The position numbers were made by a program, and so were the translations under genes. Shown here piece after piece: positions 1 through 7,105 of a stretch of DNA of 8,653 nt. The notes under the pieces were generated by a model. It did no database searches. It was given only the letters and a program-made list of their open reading frames with translations, and was not told the DNA's origin. The number at the start of each line of letters is the position of its first letter. The first letter of the stretch is position 1. The DNA is from CAINEC01 sp046303115 (lineage in GTDB: Bacteria > Bacteroidota > Bacteroidia > AKYH767-A > OLB10). The DNA is taken from contig JBKCGZ010000068.1 of assembly GCA_046303115.1 (NCBI GenBank), positions 1 to 8,653 on the forward strand. The letters run 5' to 3'.

Positions 1-998
1 GAATCTTGCATATGATTCCATCGAACAAAGAAACCTTTTTCTGTTCGGTAATCAGGTAATTCTTTCTGACTTACTTTCGTATATGAATAATTTAGCGAAA
101 CATTTCCTGAATAATGATAACGATTGTTGTAATTTGAAAAAGCATTTAATCGGTAACTACCTCTCGAATAAATATCACCTGTAAGTGCTAAATCAAAATA
201 ATCACTAAGTCCAAAGTAATAACCTCCATTTGTAAGAAATACTCCAAGCTGAACAGATTGTCCGTATGCAGGAATTAAAATACCAGATGTACGCGCTTTT
301 TTATTTGGAAAAAATCCAAAAGGAATTGCAAATGGTGTAGGTACATCGCCTATTACTAATTCGGCAGGTCCAGTTACTATTTTATTGTCGGGAATAACCT
401 TGATTTTTGAACTCGCTATATAATAATGAGGTTGCTCCGCCTCGCAGGTAGTATAGTAACCATGCTTAATGTAGGTAGTATTATCAGATTCTTTTTTTAC
501 GGTAGACCCATGAATATAACTATCACCTTGCTGAGTTGTTATTTCAGTAATGCGTCCCCGTTTTGTATCAAAATTATAACGGATACTATCTGATTTAAAC
601 TCATCATTATTTTGTTTGAATATTGGATAGCCAACAGGATTACCAATGCTATCTTTTGTTCCGCAAGCGAATAAATTTCTATTCCCAAAATTTAGTTCAA
701 TAAAATCGGCTTTAAGGTCAATATCTTCGTAAACGATATGCGCTTTACCGTACATATATACCTTTTCTTTCTCGAGGTCATAAACAATTGAATCGACAGC
801 TTCGTATTTGACCTTCGATTTTAAATCAGCAGCAGTTTGTATTGAATCAACAGAAACACTATCAATGTCAGTAATCAAAGCGTTAGAACTATCCGTTTGT
901 GCGAATAAATTATTGCCTATAGCCAGAAAGAAACACACGAAAAGCCAACATTTTAGCGTTGATAAGTTGTAAGATTTAATACGAAATTGCTGTTGCAT
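1..998 (-). CDS. lptD: LptD, LPS-assembly outer-membrane protein (5' part, truncated by window edge)
   Basis: I translated the minus strand from the ATG at 998. It gives 332 intact codons running off the left edge with no stop. Residues 1-34 form a signal peptide: a basic start, a hydrophobic stretch around WLFVCFFLAIG, and an Ala-Gln cleavage region. Residues about 65-215 match the OstA/LptA-like beta-jellyroll of LptD (for example KVYMYGKAHIVYEDIDLKAD, where pairs of beta strands repeat). The stretch PFAIPFGFFPNKKARTSGIL at about 222-241 and the following PAYG are the hallmark of LptD at the jellyroll-to-barrel junction, and Tyr/Asn-rich barrel strands start after it. In this family the protein sits in the outer membrane and inserts LPS into the outer leaflet. 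Bacteroidota LptD is usually much longer, so more than half lies outside the window. A GTG five codons upstream is in frame, but the ATG is preferred. The gene is divergent from the amidase. Confidence 0.93.
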   Translation of the reverse strand, partial: MQQQFRIKSYNLSTLKCWLFVCFFLAIGNNLFAQTDSSNALITDIDSVSVDSIQTAADLKSKVKYEAVDSIVYDLEKEKVYMYGKAHIVYEDIDLKADFIELNFGNRNLFACGTKDSIGNPVGYPIFKQNNDEFKSDSIRYNFDTKRGRITEITTQQGDSYIHGSTVKKESDNTTYIKHGYYTTCEAEQPHYYIASSKIKVIPDNKIVTGPAELVIGDVPTPFAIPFGFFPNKKARTSGILIPAYGQSVQLGVFLTNGGYYFGLSDYFDLALTGDIYSRGSYRLNAFSNYNNRYHYSGNVSLNYSYTKVSQKELPDYRTEKGFFVRWNHMQD

Positions 999-1022
999 TC
1001 CTATTCTAAGCACTTAATTTTG
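993..1022 (+). promoter_or_regulatory. Putative amidase promoter (TTG -33, TAATTTTG -7)
   Basis: TTG at 993-995 and TAATTTTG at 1015-1022 are separated by 19 nt, matching the Bacteroidota housekeeping promoter pattern (TTG, 17-23 nt, TAnnTTTG). The predicted transcription start near 1029 lies about 15 nt before the ATG pair at 1044/1047. This argues against the TTG at 987 as the translation start, since that codon would lie upstream of the transcript. The -33 element sits inside codon 2 of the divergent lptD gene. Confidence 0.55.
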
Positions 1023-1027
1023 TTATG

Positions 1028-1035
1028 CAAAGTTA
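1028..1035 (-). promoter_or_regulatory. Putative lptD -7 promoter element (TAACTTTG)
   Basis: On the minus strand this octamer fits the Bacteroidota -7 consensus TAnnTTTG exactly. Transcription would begin near 1021, giving a leader of about 22 nt before the lptD ATG at 998. No clear -33 TTG is seen at the right distance; only a weak GTTTC lies upstream. The element is therefore supported by its -7 box and position alone. Confidence 0.45.
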
Positions 1036-1043
1036 CTCATTCC

Positions 1044-2369
1044 ATGATGAAACGGATATTTACGCTTTTATTTACTTTTTATTTTTCTGTATTTTCTTGT
1101 TTATCAGATGTACCGGGAAAGAAAACGGGATATAAAATACGTACAATCGTTATTGATGCGGGCCATGGAGGACATGATACAGGTTGCTTGGGTTCTGATT
1201 CCAGAGAAAAAGAAGTAGCACTACGAATAGCATTAAAACTTGGAAAGCTTATAGAATCGAATTGCCCAGATGTAAAAGTTATTTATACTCGCAAAACAGA
1301 TGTATTTATTCCTTTAATCGAGAGAGCGAACATTGCTAATCGTGCGAAGGCAGATTTGTTTATTTGCATCCATTTAAACTCAGGACCTAAATCAGCATTT
1401 GGAGCGGAGACCTTTGTAATGGGTTTACATAAAACCGAAGATAATTTAAGTGTAGCTAAGCGAGAAAATGCGGCCATCTTGTTAGAGGATAATTATCAAA
1501 AGAATTACGACGGATTTGATCCTAGCTCACCAGAAGCAAATATTATTTTTTCTTTATATCAAAATCAGTTTATGACGCAAAGCTTGAACTTTGCTGCTAA
1601 AATTCAAAAGCAATTTAAGGATAATTCTAAGCGATATAGTCGTGGAGTAAAACAAGCTGGATTTTTAGTATTGTATAAAACAGCGATGCCTTCAGTTCTG
1701 ATAGAAAATGGATTTTTAACCAATGATAATGATCAACGATTTTTAGTTAGTGATGCTGGCCAAGCAAGTATGGCCTCATCCATTTACAGAGCATTTAAAT
1801 CGTATAAATCCGAATTGGAAACCGGAATCGTTAGTAATGATAAAATCGAGGATCAAGATAATTTTGGAGAGGGGAAGTCCGATACTAATAAGAACGACCA
1901 AATAGTTACGACCAACACTTCGTTTATAGACCCTAAGACGGATACAGAAGATAATTCTTCAGTAAAATCGGTGGATACCACAAAAACGGTTCAATCCGAT
2001 AAAAAGGACACCGGAAATGCTAAGACCGATCTTCCAAAAGAGAAAGTTACCACCACCACTAATGCAACCGATAATAAATCAACCACTAAGTCTGATGTTG
2101 ATTATTCTAAACTAGCTTTCATAACAGTACAGGTAGGTGCAGTAAAAGAAGGTGGCGCAATTTCTCCAAAAATAAAGGATCTTAAAACTGTTTTTAATAT
2201 CACTTTTGAAGATGGGTACACTCGATATTTTGTTGGTCACTTTTCTACGATTGCGGATGCTAAAGTCCGTCTTGAAAAACTAAAAGATGCGGGTTTTAAA
2301 GATGCATTTTTAGTGGCTTATGATCATCTAGTGAAGGTTAAGTGCTCTGAAGTTCAGAATAAAAAGTAG
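1044..2369 (+). CDS. N-acetylmuramoyl-L-alanine amidase (Amidase_3) with C-terminal SPOR domain
   Basis: This is a zinc amidase that cuts the amide bond between MurNAc and the stem peptide, typically at the septum during daughter-cell separation. Numbering is from the ATG at 1044 (441 aa). An N-terminal hydrophobic signal spans about 3-19. VFSC places a cysteine at 19, so a lipoprotein is possible, but the Phe at -2 makes a poor lipobox. The catalytic domain begins at IVIDAGHGG (zinc His41) and continues with a Glu in the REKE motif (near 55), zinc His110 in FICIHLNSG, and catalytic Glu221 in SVLIENGFLTN. Residues about 141-180 form a helical insertion (FDPSSPEANIIFSLYQ), comparable in place to the regulatory insert of AmiA/B/C-type enzymes. 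A low-complexity Asp/Thr/Ser/Lys linker (about 256-353) leads to a SPOR peptidoglycan-binding domain (about 357-430). The start was chosen for the signal peptide and promoter position, and an ATG at 1047 is equally possible. No strong Shine-Dalgarno is present. Confidence 0.93.
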   Translation: MMKRIFTLLFTFYFSVFSCLSDVPGKKTGYKIRTIVIDAGHGGHDTGCLGSDSREKEVALRIALKLGKLIESNCPDVKVIYTRKTDVFIPLIERANIANRAKADLFICIHLNSGPKSAFGAETFVMGLHKTEDNLSVAKRENAAILLEDNYQKNYDGFDPSSPEANIIFSLYQNQFMTQSLNFAAKIQKQFKDNSKRYSRGVKQAGFLVLYKTAMPSVLIENGFLTNDNDQRFLVSDAGQASMASSIYRAFKSYKSELETGIVSNDKIEDQDNFGEGKSDTNKNDQIVTTNTSFIDPKTDTEDNSSVKSVDTTKTVQSDKKDTGNAKTDLPKEKVTTTTNATDNKSTTKSDVDYSKLAFITVQVGAVKEGGAISPKIKDLKTVFNITFEDGYTRYFVGHFSTIADAKVRLEKLKDAGFKDAFLVAYDHLVKVKCSEVQNKK

Positions 2370-2449
2370 TTTTTCTTCTGATAATGGATGTATTTATTTA
2401 TAGATTTAATCAACATTTTTTTGCTTAAAAATAACTTTCAAATTCAAAT

Positions 2450-2476
2450 TTTGTTTGCTTGAATATTATTACTTTG
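2450..2476 (+). promoter_or_regulatory. Possible weak promoter of the Fe-S/mla operon
   Basis: The 129-bp gap 2370-2498 separates the amidase from the next gene. TTTG at 2450-2453 and TTACTTTG at 2469-2476 resemble a Bacteroidota -33/-7 pair, but the -7 has T instead of A at its second base and the 15-nt spacer is shorter than usual. A start near 2483 would give a leader of about 16 nt. The amidase transcript may also read into the operon, since no terminator is evident in the gap. Confidence 0.28.
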
Positions 2477-2498
2477 CAAGAGTTGAAAATTATTGATT

Positions 2499-3812
2499 AT
2501 GATAGCTAATATTCTGTTTGTTTTACTGCTGATTGCTGGTGTAGGATTGTTTACTAAAAAAATCAGATCAGTTATTCGAAATATTAAATTGGGGCAGGAT
2601 TTAAATCTTAGTGACCGTCCGATGGAACGGTTACAAACAATGATACGCGTTGCCCTTGGTCAATCAAAAATGGGTAGCAGACCAGTTGCTGCGTTTTTTC
2701 ATGTGATTTTATATGTTGGATTTATCATCATCAATATTGAAGTTGTTGAGATAATAATTGATGGTGTTTTCGGAACACATAGAGTACTTTCATTTTTAGG
2801 TGGCTTTTATAACTTTCTAATTGGCTCGTTTGAATATTTAGCTTTTTTAGTTTTGATAGCTTGTTTTGTTTTTTTATCGAGAAGAAATGTTTTAAAGTTA
2901 AAGCGTTTCCACATGAAGGAAATGACAAGGTGGCCAAAGTCGGATGCGAATATTATCTTGATTACGGAAATATTTTTAATGTCGGCTTTTTTAATCATGA
3001 ATGCCTGCGATTTTCAATTACAAACATTACACGCAGAACATTATTTTAAAGGTGGTGTTGTAGGAGCATTTCCAATTTCATCATACTTGATTTCTTTTTT
3101 ACCTTCTGATGTATCGACTTTAGAATTTATTGAACGCTTTTGCTGGTGGTTTCATATCATCGGAATTTTAGCGTTCTTAAACTATGTTCCTTATTCAAAG
3201 CATTTTCATATTATGCTTGCGTTTCCAAATACGTATTACAGTAAGCTTTCTCCAAAAGGTCAGTTTACGAATATGGAAAGCGTAACCAACGAAGTGAAAT
3301 TAATGCTTGATCCAAGTGCCACACCAACACCTGCTGATGCTCCTCCTGCCCGATTTGGTGCTAAGGATGTGCAAGATTTAACCTGGAAACAATTAATGGA
3401 TGCTTATTCATGTACTGAATGTGGTCGTTGTACATCTGTTTGTCCCGCAAACATCACTGGCAAATTACTTTCGCCTCGTAAAATTATGATGGATACGCGT
3501 GACCGTTTGGAAGAGGTTGGAAAGAATATCGATCAGCATGGTGCTGATTATAGTGATAACAAAGCTTTATTAGGTAATTATATTTCTGAAGAAGAATTAT
3601 GGGCCTGCACAAGTTGTAATGCATGTACAGAGGCTTGTCCTGTGAATATAGATCCTCTATCGATTATTATTGATATGAGAAGATATTTGGTCATGGAACA
3701 ATCGACAGCTCCTGCTGAATTACAAGGAATGTTTGCAAAGATTGAGAACAATGGAGCTCCTTGGCAGTTCCCTGCTTCAGATCGTATGAATTGGACAAAA
3801 GATGAAAATTAA
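2499..3812 (+). CDS. Membrane-bound 4Fe-4S dicluster protein (HdrC/EtfD N-half-like)
   Basis: This 437-aa predicted inner-membrane electron carrier combines a cytochrome-b/NarI-like membrane part with a ferredoxin-like soluble part. Numbering is from the ATG at 2499; a TTG two codons earlier is also open but less likely. Hydrophobic segments lie at about 2-18, 63-88, 105-126, 150-169 and 213-232. His68 and His219 fall in or at the edges of membrane segments, and His235/His237 follow the last one (SKHFHIM); these are possible haem ligands. Two CxxCxxCxxxCP clusters follow, at Cys305/308/311/315 and Cys370/373/376/380, typical of HdrC-type subunits with two 4Fe-4S centres. The family passes electrons between soluble donors and the quinone pool. 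With the next gene it reconstitutes the domain order of EtfD/FadF proteins (membrane, two clusters, two CCG domains), so ETF:quinone oxidoreduction is the best guess. Substrate and haem content are not proven. It starts the five-gene operon. Confidence 0.82.
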   Translation: MIANILFVLLLIAGVGLFTKKIRSVIRNIKLGQDLNLSDRPMERLQTMIRVALGQSKMGSRPVAAFFHVILYVGFIIINIEVVEIIIDGVFGTHRVLSFLGGFYNFLIGSFEYLAFLVLIACFVFLSRRNVLKLKRFHMKEMTRWPKSDANIILITEIFLMSAFLIMNACDFQLQTLHAEHYFKGGVVGAFPISSYLISFLPSDVSTLEFIERFCWWFHIIGILAFLNYVPYSKHFHIMLAFPNTYYSKLSPKGQFTNMESVTNEVKLMLDPSATPTPADAPPARFGAKDVQDLTWKQLMDAYSCTECGRCTSVCPANITGKLLSPRKIMMDTRDRLEEVGKNIDQHGADYSDNKALLGNYISEEELWACTSCNACTEACPVNIDPLSIIIDMRRYLVMEQSTAPAELQGMFAKIENNGAPWQFPASDRMNWTKDEN

Positions 3813-3832
3813 TTAACCACTGCAATAAGAAA

Positions 3833-4624
3833 ATGGAAAAATTAGTTGTACCAACAATGGCCGATATGATGGCCAAAGGAGAAAAACCGGAAGTATTATT
3901 TTGGGTGGGTTGTGCTGGAAGTTTTGATGATCGTGCCAAAAAGGTAACTAAAGCAGTCGCTAAAATTTTACAACATTCAGGAGTTAGTTTCGCAGTATTG
4001 GGAATGGAAGAAAGTTGTACTGGTGATCCTGCCAAGCGTGCCGGACATGAATTTCTTTTTCAGATGCAGGCAATGAGTAATGTAATGGTTCTTAACGGAT
4101 ATGAAGTAACGAAGATTGTTACTGCTTGTCCGCATTGTTTCAACACAATTAAAAATGAATATCCTTCTCTTGGAGGAAATTATGAGGTGGTTCATCACTC
4201 GCAATTATTGCAACAGTTAATTGATGCTGGTAGACTGAAAGTAGAAGGTGGTTCTTTCAAAGGCAAGAAGATAACATTCCATGATCCATGTTATTTAGGA
4301 AGAGCAAATGGCGAATATGAAGCACCTCGTTCAGTAATTCAAAAATTGGATATTTATTTCACTGAAATGAAACGCAGTCGCGCTAACGGATTATGTTGCG
4401 GTGCTGGTGGCGCACAGATGTTTAAAGAGCCGGAGAACGGGAATAAAGACATCAACATTGAACGTGCAGAAGAAGCTTTAGCATTAAACCCTGAAATAAT
4501 TGCTGTAGGTTGTCCGTTTTGTATGACAATGTTATCAGATGGCGTTAAGAATTTCAACAAAGAACACGAAGTACAAGTTAAGGATATAGCAGAAATGATT
4601 GCGGAAGCAATTGATATAAATTAA
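3833..4624 (+). CDS. Two-CCG-domain (Fe-S)-binding oxidoreductase subunit (HdrB/EtfD C-half-like)
   Basis: This 263-aa soluble protein has two cysteine-rich CCG domains, as in HdrB, HdrD, GlpC, LutA and the C-terminal half of EtfD/FadF. Domain 1 uses Cys27 (FWVGCAG), Cys62 (EESCTGDP) and Cys99/Cys102 (CPHC). Domain 2 uses Cys153 (HDPCYLGR), Cys188-Cys189 (LCCGAGG) and Cys227/Cys230 (CPFC). Domain 1 has Ser61-Cys62 where a full motif has Cys-Cys, so only domain 2 has the complete set for an HdrB-like non-cubane 4Fe-4S centre. The EESCTGDPAKRAGHEF stretch resembles the EtfD/FadF subgroup as I remember it, which favours an ETF- or acyl-CoA-linked role over methanogen heterodisulfide reduction. 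The gene begins 20 bp after the membrane Fe-S gene and ends 2 bp before mlaE, so the pair is very probably co-translated as a complex. The exact electron donor is unknown. Confidence 0.85.
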   Translation: MEKLVVPTMADMMAKGEKPEVLFWVGCAGSFDDRAKKVTKAVAKILQHSGVSFAVLGMEESCTGDPAKRAGHEFLFQMQAMSNVMVLNGYEVTKIVTACPHCFNTIKNEYPSLGGNYEVVHHSQLLQQLIDAGRLKVEGGSFKGKKITFHDPCYLGRANGEYEAPRSVIQKLDIYFTEMKRSRANGLCCGAGGAQMFKEPENGNKDINIERAEEALALNPEIIAVGCPFCMTMLSDGVKNFNKEHEVQVKDIAEMIAEAIDIN

Positions 4625-4626
4625 GA

Positions 4627-5397
4627 ATGGATAATCAATCAGGATACAAGCATTTCATTGAAGAAGTAGGAAATATTTCTGCTTTCACATGGAAGTTTTT
4701 CAAAGCTTTTTTTAATCGTAAACAAGAATGGAAAGAGATTATCCGTCAGTGTTACATCATCGGTTATCAATCAATGCCATTAGTAGGAATCACTGCTTTT
4801 ATTATGGGATTGGTATTAACAGTTCAATCTCGTCCTACCCTAGAAGAATTCGGAGCCGTTAGCTATTTACCAGCCATGGTGGCTTTATCTGTAGTTCGTG
4901 AAATTGGTCCTGTAGTAACAGCATTGATTTGTGCTGGTAAAATTGGATCTAGCATTGGTGCTGAATTAGGATCTATGCGAGTGACGGAACAAATCGATGC
5001 AATGGAAGTGTCAGGAACGAATCCGTTTAGGTATTTAGTTGTAACACGTGTAACTGCTTGTATTTTTATGCTTCCTGTTCTAGTGGTTGTAGCAGATGGG
5101 ATTTCTTTGTATGCGTCTTATTTAGGTGTTAACTTAAAAGGAGTTTTAACCTGGAATTTATATTACCATCAGGTATTTGAATCATTATCATTCTCCGATA
5201 TTTTACCCGCTTATATCAAAACCTATTTTTTTGGATTAGCAATTGGTATAATTGGATGTTATAAAGGATATAATTCAAACAAAGGAACAGAGGGTGTTGG
5301 AATAGCCGCGAATTCTGCTGTAGTTGTTTCGTCGTTGGTTGTATTTATTATGGATTTAATTGCAGTGCAAATTGCAGATATGTTAGGATATACATAG
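4627..5397 (+). CDS. mlaE: MlaE-family ABC transporter permease (lipid transport)
   Basis: This 256-aa inner-membrane permease belongs to the MlaE/YrbE/TGD1 family (usual length about 260 aa). An amphipathic N-terminal region (about 1-45) precedes membrane segments at about 48-68, 78-108, 140-165, 197-212 and 225-252. The family signature is clear at about 90-127: VREIGPVVTALICAGKIGSS, then GAELGSMRVTEQIDAMEVSG, the cytoplasmic coupling region that contacts the ATPase. In MCE systems two MlaE copies form the transmembrane core of a complex with two MlaF and a hexamer of MlaD, moving phospholipids between inner membrane and periplasm. The start lies 2 bp after the preceding stop and the stop 2 bp before mlaF, indicating translational coupling. 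No Shine-Dalgarno is evident. MlaB, MlaC and MlaA genes do not occur in the window. Confidence 0.93.
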   Translation: MDNQSGYKHFIEEVGNISAFTWKFFKAFFNRKQEWKEIIRQCYIIGYQSMPLVGITAFIMGLVLTVQSRPTLEEFGAVSYLPAMVALSVVREIGPVVTALICAGKIGSSIGAELGSMRVTEQIDAMEVSGTNPFRYLVVTRVTACIFMLPVLVVVADGISLYASYLGVNLKGVLTWNLYYHQVFESLSFSDILPAYIKTYFFGLAIGIIGCYKGYNSNKGTEGVGIAANSAVVVSSLVVFIMDLIAVQIADMLGYT

Positions 5398-5399
5398 TC

Positions 5400-6140
5400 A
5401 TGAAAGAGGAAGCAGTAGTTGTAACTAATAACCTTGTAAAGTCGTTTGGGAAAAATCATGTCCTGAAAGGATTTAACATGGAGTTACATAAAGGGGAGAA
5501 TTTAGTTGTGCTTGGTAAATCGGGATCAGGTAAATCGGTTTTGATTAAATGTATGGTTGGACTTTTATATGCAGATAATGGAAGTGTAAAAGTATTCGGA
5601 CAAGAAGTAGCTGATTTATCCGTTAGTGAATTAGATGAATTAAGGACACGAATTGGATTCTTATTTCAGAGCAGTGCCTTGTATGATTCCATGACAGTGA
5701 GAGAAAATTTAGAGTTTCCTTTAAAGCGACACCTTCCAAAATTAAATCAGAAAGAAGTGGATGATTTAGTAATGGAAGCTTTAGCAAACGTTGGATTAGA
5801 AAGAGCAGTTGACTTAATGCCATCTGAATTATCGGGTGGTATGAGAAAGCGAATTGGATTAGCAAGGACATTGATATTAAAACCTGAAATCATGTTATAC
5901 GATGAGCCAACAACTGGTTTAGATCCTGTAACGAGTAGAGAAATCAGTAATTTAATTTTAGAAATCCAAAGTAATTATAAAACATCTTCCATCATTATCA
6001 CACATGATATGGACTGTGCAAGAACAGTTGCCAATCGTGTAATAATTCTAATTGATGGAGAACGTTATGCAATGGGAACGTTTGATGAATTAATGAAATC
6101 AGACGACCCACAATTAAAACCATTCTTTGCAGCATTATGA
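5400..6140 (+). CDS. mlaF: MlaF-family ABC transporter ATPase
   Basis: This 246-aa cytoplasmic ATPase powers the MlaE permease. All nucleotide-binding motifs are intact: Walker A GKSGSGKS at 39-46, Q-loop Gln90 (FLFQSSALYDSMTV), ABC signature LSGGMRKR at 144-151, Walker B IMLYDEP with Asp168/Glu169, D-loop GLDP at 173-176, and switch His202 (IIITHDM). The Q-loop region SALYDSMTVRENLEFPL and the signature SELSGGMRKRIGLART are characteristic of the MlaF/TTG2A subgroup. Length is close to E. coli MlaF (about 270 aa) but lacks much of a C-terminal extension. E. coli MlaF uses such an extension together with MlaB, and no mlaB gene is seen here, so the complex may be simpler. It overlaps mlaD by 4 bp (ATGA). 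Confidence 0.94.
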   Translation: MKEEAVVVTNNLVKSFGKNHVLKGFNMELHKGENLVVLGKSGSGKSVLIKCMVGLLYADNGSVKVFGQEVADLSVSELDELRTRIGFLFQSSALYDSMTVRENLEFPLKRHLPKLNQKEVDDLVMEALANVGLERAVDLMPSELSGGMRKRIGLARTLILKPEIMLYDEPTTGLDPVTSREISNLILEIQSNYKTSSIIITHDMDCARTVANRVIILIDGERYAMGTFDELMKSDDPQLKPFFAAL

Positions 6141-7105
6141 AAAATAAATATTCAAATTTTAAGCTTGGTATATTCGTAACAGTTAGTCTAGTATTATTAA
6201 TTGTTTCCTTATACTACATTGGAAATAAAAAACATTTGTTTTCAAAAACCACAACTATCCATGCCGTATTTCATAGCATTGATGGATTAAGAGCAGGAAA
6301 TAATGTTCGATTTGCCGGTATCGATATTGGAAATGTAAGCGCTGTTAAAATCGTGAATGATTCTACAGTGATTGTTTCAATCCAAATTGAAGAAGACTCC
6401 AAACGATTTATTTGTAAAAATGCAGTGGCTGATGTTGGCTCTGACGGTTTAATGGGAAATAAACTAGTAAACATCAATCCGAATGAAGTACCTGCCCCTC
6501 CTATCGAAAACAATGATACCATTCAATCAATAACACCAATTGCAAGTGATCAGATGATTCGCACATTAAATAACACGAATAACAATGTACTTGATATTAC
6601 AAACGATTTAAAGAGTATCACCAAACGTATCAACTCAAGTAATGCGCTATGGTCGTTGTTATCTGATACCGGAGCCGCTAACCAATTATTGGCAACAATA
6701 GATCGACTAGAATCAACTGCTAATAATGCAAATCGTCTATCTTCTGATGCCTCTCAGATTGTAAAGGATATTAGAGCTGGAAAAGGTAGTGCTGGAAAAT
6801 TATTAGTTGAAGATTCTATTGCTAATGAAATGGAAGGATTATTAAGTAAATTAAACGATGCTTCAGATACAGCTAAATTAGCTTTACATCATATGCATGA
6901 GTTCATGAAAGACTTAAATATGACTCCAGGATCTTTAGGTGTTTTAGCAAGAGATACAGTGATGGCTAATGATATGAAATCGATGATGTTTAACCTCAAA
7001 GAAAGTACGCATCATTTAGATGAAAACATGAAAGCCTTACAGGGAAATGTATTCTTTAGAAAGTACTTTAAGAATCAAGAGAAGAAAAAGAAAGCTGGAA
7101 AGTAA
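6137..7105 (+). CDS. mlaD: MlaD/MCE-domain lipid-transport protein with long helical C-terminus
   Basis: This 322-aa protein is anchored in the inner membrane by one segment (about 9-28), with the rest in the periplasm. One MCE domain (about 38-116) is recognisable from SIDGLRAGNNVRFAGIDIGNV and SDGLMGNKLVNINP. MCE proteins form hexameric rings with a hydrophobic tunnel that carries lipid from or to the MlaE permease. E. coli MlaD is about 180 aa. The extra roughly 200 residues here are helical and Asn/Ser/Asp-rich, and contain a loosely repeated motif, G-x-L-x-x-L-x-x-D, centred on Asp177, Asp226 and Asp273. This tail may form a needle or tube across the periplasm, as in longer MCE proteins. 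It ends in a Lys-rich tail (EKKKKAGK) whose DNA overlaps the 3' end of the convergent fic gene. It is the last operon gene, and no terminator is seen directly after its stop. Confidence 0.9.
   Translation: MKNKYSNFKLGIFVTVSLVLLIVSLYYIGNKKHLFSKTTTIHAVFHSIDGLRAGNNVRFAGIDIGNVSAVKIVNDSTVIVSIQIEEDSKRFICKNAVADVGSDGLMGNKLVNINPNEVPAPPIENNDTIQSITPIASDQMIRTLNNTNNNVLDITNDLKSITKRINSSNALWSLLSDTGAANQLLATIDRLESTANNANRLSSDASQIVKDIRAGKGSAGKLLVEDSIANEMEGLLSKLNDASDTAKLALHHMHEFMKDLNMTPGSLGVLARDTVMANDMKSMMFNLKESTHHLDENMKALQGNVFFRKYFKNQEKKKKAGK

Noticed and set aside
987..1043. TTG-initiated N-terminal extension of the amidase
   Set aside because: It would place 19 residues before a good signal peptide, overlap the lptD start, and lie upstream of the predicted transcription start. 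ATG 1044 or 1047 fits better.
2361..2374. AAAAA-GTAG-TTTTT inverted repeat at the end of the amidase gene as a terminator
   Set aside because: The stem is only five A-T pairs with no GC content and should be too weak to terminate.
2493..2498. TTG start two codons before the membrane Fe-S gene
   Set aside because: The ATG at 2499 begins directly with the hydrophobic segment, and nothing favours the TTG.
3691..4035. Minus-strand open frame of 114 codons across the two Fe-S genes
   Set aside because: It lies wholly antisense to conserved, clearly coding genes and shows no domain, so it is a frame shadow.
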